Shown here piece after piece: positions 6,229-10,722 of a DNA stretch of 10,722 nucleotides. The stretch lies in contig CAZOHH010000079.1 in assembly GCA_964579735.1 (NCBI GenBank), positions 1-10,722 on the forward strand, in the 5' to 3' direction. The stretch is from CAILLO01 sp964579735. GTDB taxonomy: Bacteria > Bacillota > Clostridia > Saccharofermentanales > UBA5734. The notes under the pieces were generated by a model, which saw only the letters and a program-made list of their open reading frames with translations, was not told where the DNA came from and searched no databases. Made by a program: the position numbers and the translations under genes. Each line of letters begins with the position of its first letter. Position 1 is the first letter of the stretch.

Positions 6229-7182
6229 AGCCGGATGGGAACCTTCTGCTGCGGATGCTGGAGGCCCGCAGGCAGGGCGAGAAGGTCGGCGTGGCCTCCC
6301 TGTGCTCGGCGAACGGACTCGTGCTCGAAGCCGCGTTCCGCTCGGCCGCCGCGGCAGGAACCCACGTCCTCGTGGAGTCGACCGCCAACCAGGTCAACCA
6401 GTTCGGTGGCTACACCGGCATGGTGCCGCTGCAGTTCCGGAGCTTCGTCGAAGAGACCGCCCGTGCCTCCGGGTTGACGCGGGACCACCTCCACCTCGGC
6501 GGCGACCATCTGGGTCCCCTGGTCTGGGCGGACCGCCCGGAAGCGGAAGCCATGCCGTTGGCAGAGGACCTCGTGCGCGCCTATGTCGCGGCTGGGTTCG
6601 GTAAGATCCATCTGGATACCAGCATGCGCCTCGGCGACGATGCGAAGGACAAGGAATTGCCGCTCGACGTCATNNNNNNNNNNNNNNNNNNNNNNNNNNN
6701 NNNNNNNNNNNNNNNNNNNNNNNNNNNNNNNNNNNNNNNNNNNNNNNNNNNNNNNNNNNNNNNNNNNNNNNNNCCGGATCGAGGAGGAACTCCTCCCCCT
6801 GCACCCCGAGCTCGAGCCCTCGAGATTCGCCGAATCGCTGGACGAGGCGATGGTCCGCGACGATTCGCACTGGCGGAAGCACCATCGCGGCTCTGAAGCG
6901 CAGAAGGCGTTCGCGCGCCGATTCGGCCTGTCCGACCGGTCCCGGTACTACCTGCCCGTCCAGACGGTACAGACTTCGCTGGCGCGGCTTCTATCCAACC
7001 TGGAGGCGACCGGAGTTCCGCCGACCTTGATCTCCCAGTATCTGCCGACCGCCTATCGACGGGTCCGCGACGGAGAGATCGGCGTTCATCCCCGTGAACT
7101 CGTGGTAGCGCGCGTGCTGGATTGCCTTGCGGATTATAAAGCGGCTACAGAGTCGATGGTGCCGTCCGGTCGGGCGGAGTGA
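6225..7182 (+). CDS. kbaZ: D-tagatose-1,6-bisphosphate aldolase subunit KbaZ/GatZ (sequence gap inside)
   Basis: KbaZ/GatZ is the subunit that supports the class II aldolase KbaY/GatY, which splits tagatose-1,6-bisphosphate into glyceraldehyde-3-phosphate and dihydroxyacetone phosphate. The N-terminal 149 residues carry VASLCSANGLVLEAAF, NQVNQFGGYTGM, LGGDHLGP and GFGKIHLDTSM, all close to the family. After the gap come RIEEELLP, SDRSRYYLP, LISQYLP and HPRELVV, the family's C-terminus. About 285 residues are visible against roughly 420-430 for the family, so about 130-150 residues are hidden by the 100 N. The two halves fall in different frames only because the N run has an arbitrary length. 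The gene starts on the SIS protein's stop (ATGA) and has no own ribosome binding site. Choice between KbaZ and GatZ names rests on the amino-sugar context. Confidence 0.9.
6674..6773. other. Assembly gap of 100 N
   Basis: Exactly 100 N replace sequence in the middle of the KbaZ/GatZ gene. A round 100 is the usual placeholder for a gap of unknown size. If the gene is intact, the real gap must be a multiple of three, because the left side ends after two bases of a codon and the right side begins with the last base of one. Family length suggests about 400-450 bases are missing. Confidence 0.98.
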
Positions 7183-7199
7183 ACTCGGCCGACCGAAAG

Positions 7200-7207
7200 A
7201 AGGAGGT
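7200..7207 (+). promoter_or_regulatory. Ribosome binding site that fixes the start of the PfkB kinase
   Basis: AAGGAGGT is a near-perfect Shine-Dalgarno sequence seven bases before the GTG at 7215. It lies downstream of an earlier in-frame GTG at 7179, which overlaps the kbaZ stop. This, with the family's usual N-terminus, argues for the later start. Confidence 0.8.
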
Positions 7208-7214
7208 CCAATCC

Positions 7215-8147
7215 GTGGAAAGACGATTCGACGTGCTGGGAATCGGCGAGCTGAATCTCGACCTGATCCTAACGGGGCTGAAAAGCATGCCCGAAACCGG
7301 ACGAGAGATCCTCGCGGAGGAATGCCGCCTGGTGCTGGGCAGTTCGACCGCCATCTGCACGTGCGGACTCGCGAGACTCGGGATGCGTTCCGCCTTCTGT
7401 GCCCGGATCGGCAAGGACCGCTTTGGCGCGCAGGCGAAGGAGGCACTGGAATCCTACGGCATCGACGTGTCCGGCGTGATCGAGGACGACGTCCTCGCGA
7501 CCGGGCTGACCGTGGCGCTGAACCACGGCGGGGACCGTGCGCTGGTCACGTATCTCGGCTGCATCGACGCGCTGCAGGCTTCGGATGTATCCGATGCGCT
7601 GCTGTCCTCGGCGCGCCACATCCACATCGGCTCCTTCTTCCTGCAGAGCCGCCTGCGCCCCGGACTCGCCGCGCTCTTCGAGCGTGCGCATGGCTTCGGG
7701 ACGACGACGTCGCTCGACGCGGGCTGGGACGATTCGGGTGTCTGGGACTACGGACTGCAGGAAGTGCTCCGGAACACGGACGTCTTCCTGCCGAACGAGT
7801 CGGAGGCTGCGCGCATCACGGGATTCCAGGACCCGGTCCTGGCCGCGGAGGCCCTAGCCCGGTCCGTGCACATCGCGGTGGTCAAGTGCGGGCGGGACGG
7901 CGCCGTTTCGTCGAGCGCTGGGCGGACGTTCCGGCGTGCGGCGGTCCCCGGCGTCGTGCCGGTCGACACCACGGGTGCGGGTGACAGCTTCAACGCGGGA
8001 TATCTGTACGGCTTTCTCGCGGGGATGACCCCCGATGCCTGCCTCGCCTATGGAAACGCCTGCGGAGCCGTGAGCGTGACGCGCATCGGCGGAGCGACCG
8101 CCTGCGCGACGCTCGATGAAGCGAAGGCGCTGGTCGCGAAGGACTGA
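7215..8147 (+). CDS. PfkB/ribokinase-family sugar kinase
   Basis: This 310-residue kinase transfers the ATP gamma-phosphate to a sugar or sugar phosphate. The C-terminal signature DTTGAGDSFNAGYLYGF (251-267) contains the expected catalytic base Asp257 and the GAGD anion hole; FLPNESEA (191-198) provides the NE magnesium-associated motif; GIGELNLDLIL (9-19) opens the fold. The usual N-terminal glycine-rich substrate segment is replaced by LGSSTAICTCGLARLG (41-56), as in some divergent ribokinase-like proteins. The GTG start at 7215 is chosen for its strong ribosome binding site; the GTG at 7179 would add 12 residues. As last gene of the plus-strand operon, after an AgaS-like protein and KbaZ, it may phosphorylate tagatose-6-phosphate. 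Its overall look is ribokinase-like rather than LacC/1-phosphofructokinase-like, so another sugar is possible. Confidence 0.9.
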   Translation: MERRFDVLGIGELNLDLILTGLKSMPETGREILAEECRLVLGSSTAICTCGLARLGMRSAFCARIGKDRFGAQAKEALESYGIDVSGVIEDDVLATGLTVALNHGGDRALVTYLGCIDALQASDVSDALLSSARHIHIGSFFLQSRLRPGLAALFERAHGFGTTTSLDAGWDDSGVWDYGLQEVLRNTDVFLPNESEAARITGFQDPVLAAEALARSVHIAVVKCGRDGAVSSSAGRTFRRAAVPGVVPVDTTGAGDSFNAGYLYGFLAGMTPDACLAYGNACGAVSVTRIGGATACATLDEAKALVAKD

Positions 8148-8186
8148 ACGAGCGTCAACCCTCGGCCTCCCTTTGCTCCTGCGCCT
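8148..8186. other. Convergent intergenic gap without visible terminator
   Basis: These 39 bp separate the 3' ends of the kinase operon and the GH109/URO-D pair. I see no stable hairpin with a T-run on either strand, so termination here would have to be Rho-dependent or lie inside the opposing genes. Confidence 0.5.
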
Positions 8187-9422
8187 CTAGTATCCCTGGA
8201 GGATTCGCATCGCCCGCTTTTCCCACTCCCACAGGTTCTGCGGGCGGTACTTCACCGTGCTCACGTCCTTCAGGATGAACTCGACCGGAGATCCCGAGCG
8301 GCGACACGCCGACAACGTGTTCCGGAAATCCTTCTCCACCTCTCCCCAGTCGGGGTTCAAGGAAGCGAGCCAGGCCGGCGAAGACTTCCGGGATACGACA
8401 TAGTCCTTCCCGATCGCATCCGCGGCGATGTCGATGTCGCACCACGGGCTGCAGGAGATCTTGCGCACGTTGGGAATCTTCCGCACGACATGGATCCGGT
8501 CGTGCAGTGCCTCGCAGCAGCCGTAGTAGACGAGCCCGAACCGTTCGAAGATCCGGTTCACATATTCGACCTCGAACTCCTCGTGCATGGCGGGCGAGAC
8601 CGTCGCGAAGATCTGGGCCATCCCGAACGCCCAGCTGTCCTTTGCGCGCGGCTTCGCCGGGTCGAAGCCCGGCGCCGGAAGGTCGTCGGTATATGCCGGC
8701 GTGCAGTGGATCGACGTCTGAGCCGGCTCGAACAGCCCCTGGGACTCCATCTGGTCGATGTATTCCAGCGTCGCCGTCGTATATCTCTCCATGATGGCGT
8801 GGATGAATTCCGGTCGGTCGGCCAGGTCGTAGAGGATAGCCTCCGGCGACATCCACTCCGTCAGGCGGTCCCATAGGGCGAAGAAGCCCGTCGCGCCGAC
8901 CATGCGCACCGGTAGCGCGCCCACCAGCACCTCCGACGCCGTCTCCTCCATCCAGCGGTTCCTGGCCATGTCGGGCCGAACATCCGGCATGTGGATCTTC
9001 TGGATATCCTCTTCCGTGACGCATTGGTTGTGGTAGGCGTGTCCTTCGACATCGTTGTCCGCATCGAAGACGGACGAGTCCACGACGGCATGGAGGCCGA
9101 GGTCCGTGCCGAGGATCGTCTTGGGAATCTCGAAGTACGGCTCCACGACCATGTCCGCCGGCATGTGCTTCCAACGGTAGAGGGTCCGTCGGAGGGAAGT
9201 CTCGATCTCGCGCAGGAACGGGTCCGTCGTCCGTAGGCGCAGCTCCCCGTCGACGTCGAGCTCGTTCCACGGAAGCTGGTCGATGGCGAGCATCGGACGT
9301 ACGGGATGAAGGCCGTTCAGTGCCCGCCACAGATCCCGCTTCTCCTTCTGGATGGGAAGCGCCGCGATTTCGGCGTATCGGAGACCGAGGTCTCGGATCA
9401 CGTTCCGATCATTCTGGTCCAT
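8187..9422 (-). CDS. Uroporphyrinogen decarboxylase (URO-D) superfamily protein, unknown substrate
   Basis: The 411-residue protein looks like the divergent URO-D-fold proteins found in glycan and C1 loci of anaerobes, related to the MtaA/CmuA methyltransferase branch rather than to heme-pathway HemE. Supporting parts are the segment PADMVVEPYFEIPKTILG (88-105), VRMVGATGFFALWDRLTEWM (172-191), LVYYGCCEALHDRI (297-310), then VRKISCSPWCDIDIAADAIG (319-338), which runs like the URO-D C-terminal barrel. Cys and His cluster at HC 239-240, CC 302-303, Cys324 and Cys328. The classic HxC metal motif of MtaA is not seen. No membrane segment or signal peptide is visible. The start at 9422 has a GGAGG site lying in the end of the upstream GH109-like gene, five bases away, so the two are co-transcribed. 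Its reaction is unknown to me, and the superfamily call is from general pattern. Confidence 0.7.
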   Translation of the reverse strand: MDQNDRNVIRDLGLRYAEIAALPIQKEKRDLWRALNGLHPVRPMLAIDQLPWNELDVDGELRLRTTDPFLREIETSLRRTLYRWKHMPADMVVEPYFEIPKTILGTDLGLHAVVDSSVFDADNDVEGHAYHNQCVTEEDIQKIHMPDVRPDMARNRWMEETASEVLVGALPVRMVGATGFFALWDRLTEWMSPEAILYDLADRPEFIHAIMERYTTATLEYIDQMESQGLFEPAQTSIHCTPAYTDDLPAPGFDPAKPRAKDSWAFGMAQIFATVSPAMHEEFEVEYVNRIFERFGLVYYGCCEALHDRIHVVRKIPNVRKISCSPWCDIDIAADAIGKDYVVSRKSSPAWLASLNPDWGEVEKDFRNTLSACRRSGSPVEFILKDVSTVKYRPQNLWEWEKRAMRILQGY

Positions 9423-9427
9423 TTCAC

Positions 9428-10693
9428 TTATCCTCCGCCGAACAGGGATCCATATACCTCATCCAGCGCGAAGCAGCTCGGGACGGCCTTTTCGCGCCCG
9501 ATCCAGCCGCCGTCGGTGAAATCGGGGATCGGCACCGGCAGGCTTCCCATGGCGATGGACTGCTCGCTCAGGCAGGTGATGGCCATCCAGGCCGCCGTGT
9601 CGTACACGTCGATCGGCGTATCGGTTCCGTTCTGCACGCTCTCGACGAACGCCCGCAGGACGAGGTAGTCCATCCCGCCGTGCCCGCCCCGCAGACCAAA
9701 CTCGGCGTATTCCTTCCACAGCGGGTGGTCGTATCCGTCGATGTAGCGGTCGAACGGCTCCCAGGGGAAATGGTCCCAGCTCGTATCGTCCTGCGCCGTG
9801 ATTCCCTCGATGCAGATGGACTTGTTGTCCTCCATCCAGATGCCACGCGTGCCCTGCAGCCGGCCGCCGCGGGAATAGGGGCGCGGGGACGAGCAGTCGT
9901 GCGTGAGCAGGATCGTCTCGCCGTTGGCGCACTGGATCATCGTGGTCACAACGTCGCCCTGGTTGAAGCGCGGCGGATCCGCGACGTCCTTGCGGTGCGA
10001 CTCCATCCACAGCGGCAGCCCCCGGCTTTTGGATGCCATCGAGGTCAGCATGGTCATCCGATTGCCGCGGTTCACGCCCAGCCATTTGCAGATCGGGCCC
10101 AGCTCGTGGGTGGGGTACAACTCGCCGTTGCGGTGGATGAAGTTCTCGCGGCGGTAGTGCCGGTTGATGTCGCCGTTGCAGATCTCCTCGCGCAGGTCGT
10201 GCTCGTAGCCCCCCTGGCAGTGGATCAGCTCCCCGAAGACGCCTTGCTTGACCATGTTCAGCAGGGCCATCTCCTCGCGCCCGTAGCAGCAGTTCTCGAG
10301 CATCATGCAGGGCCTGCCGGTCTCTTCGGAGGTGCGGACCAGTTCCCAGCACTCCTGGAGCGAAGCGGCACCCCCGACCTCCATCGCGGCGTACTTGCCG
10401 GCGCGCATCGCGGCCACGGCGATCCGGGCGTGGCTGGTCCAGGAGGAGGTGATCACGACCGCCTCGAGGTCCTCGCGGGCCACGAGCTCGCGGTAGTCGG
10501 CATATCCGGCGGGCTTCCTGCCTCGTTTCGCGAAGACGGACTCGATGCCGGCCTGGACCCGGTCTTCATAGACGTCACAGACGGCGACAACCTCGACGTC
10601 CTCCATGTCCAGCAGGACGCCCATCTGACCCATGCCGCGGCCGCCCAGTCCCACGATTCCGATCCGGATGTTCCTGCCCTTTTGACCCAGCAT
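9428..10693 (-). CDS. Gfo/Idh/MocA-fold protein, probable GH109 alpha-N-acetylgalactosaminidase
   Basis: The 421-residue protein begins with a Rossmann fold, IRIGIVGLGGRGMGQMG (9-25), with Asp40 after strand two for NAD. The usual EKP lysine motif of dehydrogenases is replaced by MEVGGA (104-109). Later blocks fit GH109, the NAD-dependent glycosidases that remove alpha-GalNAc by a redox elimination mechanism: MMLENCCYGRE (130-140), GGYEHDLREE (161-170), GELYPTHELGPICKWLGVNRGNRM (190-213), and PYSRGGRLQGTRG (272-284). Tyr193 and His196 have the spacing of the catalytic Tyr/His pair described for Elizabethkingia GH109, and Tyr273 may be the later tyrosine. No Tat or Sec signal is seen, unlike many GH109 members, so a cytoplasmic site is expected. 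The start at 10693 has an AAGGAGG site. An ordinary sugar dehydrogenase is the alternative. Confidence 0.85.
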   Translation of the reverse strand: MLGQKGRNIRIGIVGLGGRGMGQMGVLLDMEDVEVVAVCDVYEDRVQAGIESVFAKRGRKPAGYADYRELVAREDLEAVVITSSWTSHARIAVAAMRAGKYAAMEVGGAASLQECWELVRTSEETGRPCMMLENCCYGREEMALLNMVKQGVFGELIHCQGGYEHDLREEICNGDINRHYRRENFIHRNGELYPTHELGPICKWLGVNRGNRMTMLTSMASKSRGLPLWMESHRKDVADPPRFNQGDVVTTMIQCANGETILLTHDCSSPRPYSRGGRLQGTRGIWMEDNKSICIEGITAQDDTSWDHFPWEPFDRYIDGYDHPLWKEYAEFGLRGGHGGMDYLVLRAFVESVQNGTDTPIDVYDTAAWMAITCLSEQSIAMGSLPVPIPDFTDGGWIGREKAVPSCFALDEVYGSLFGGG

Positions 10694-10722
10694 CTGTGCC
10701 TCCTTGACGTTGCGGTCCTGCT

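Noticed and set aside
6225..7182. Genuine frameshift or pseudogene in kbaZ
   Set aside because: The frame change coincides exactly with a placeholder N run, and both halves are intact family sequence.
7179..7214. Earlier GTG start for the PfkB kinase overlapping the kbaZ stop (GTGA)
   Set aside because: Attractive because it mimics the other overlaps, but the extra 12 residues contain the strong Shine-Dalgarno for the GTG at 7215 and do not resemble the family N-terminus.
8155..9330. Alternative 391-codon minus-strand frame over the URO-D-like gene
   Set aside because: It is Arg/Gly-rich shadow sequence; the 411-residue frame has a ribosome binding site and coherent fold segments.

Overview
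The window is a compact, high-GC (clearly above 60% by eye) bacterial carbohydrate-utilisation locus. A run of exactly 100 N inside one gene shows it comes from a scaffolded, probably metagenomic, assembly. Strong AGGAGG-type ribosome binding sites, LacI and GntR/HutC regulators and a sigma70-type promoter indicate a bacterium. The combination of glycosidases, a URO-D-fold protein and GatZ/KbaZ-type sugar genes would suit an uncultured glycan degrader (Verrucomicrobiota/Kiritimatiellota/Lentisphaerota type, or a high-GC anaerobic Bacillota). That placement is inference; no marker gene is present.

Left arm (1-4222, all minus strand): a LacI-family regulator is followed by a fucose block of fucU (L-fucose mutarotase), an aldo/keto reductase, a GH29 alpha-L-fucosidase and the start of a zinc-dependent medium-chain dehydrogenase that runs off the left edge. 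The fucU, reductase and fucosidase genes are joined by 4-base start/stop overlaps. A near-palindromic 14-bp motif centred on AACGTT occurs twice, 17 nt before the regulator and 33 nt before fucU. A TTGACA-N17-TACTAT promoter precedes the regulator. These look like the operators of this LacI protein.

Centre (4223-8147): a divergent intergenic region separates the LacI gene from a plus-strand operon. That operon encodes a HutC-type GntR regulator, a double-SIS sugar isomerase/deaminase (AgaS/GlmS-like), a KbaZ/GatZ tagatose-bisphosphate aldolase subunit interrupted by the N gap, and a PfkB sugar kinase. A palindrome GGTTATAACC lies 29 nt before the GntR start. The set fits amino-sugar (galactosamine-6-phosphate) to tagatose-bisphosphate breakdown, but no KbaY/GatY partner is visible.

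Right arm (8187-10693, minus strand, convergent with the operon): a Gfo/Idh/MocA-fold protein with the features of GH109 alpha-N-acetylgalactosaminidases is followed 5 nt later by a URO-D-superfamily protein of unknown substrate.

Taken together, the cell appears to cut fucose and GalNAc from imported oligosaccharides in the cytoplasm (neither glycosidase has a visible signal peptide) and to process each sugar with a separately regulated gene set. Fuc plus alpha-GalNAc recalls blood-group-A or mucin-type glycans. The fucose branch carries two oxidoreductases but no visible isomerase, kinase, aldolase or dehydratase, so its route is open. No transporter, RNA gene, mobile element or CRISPR array is seen.
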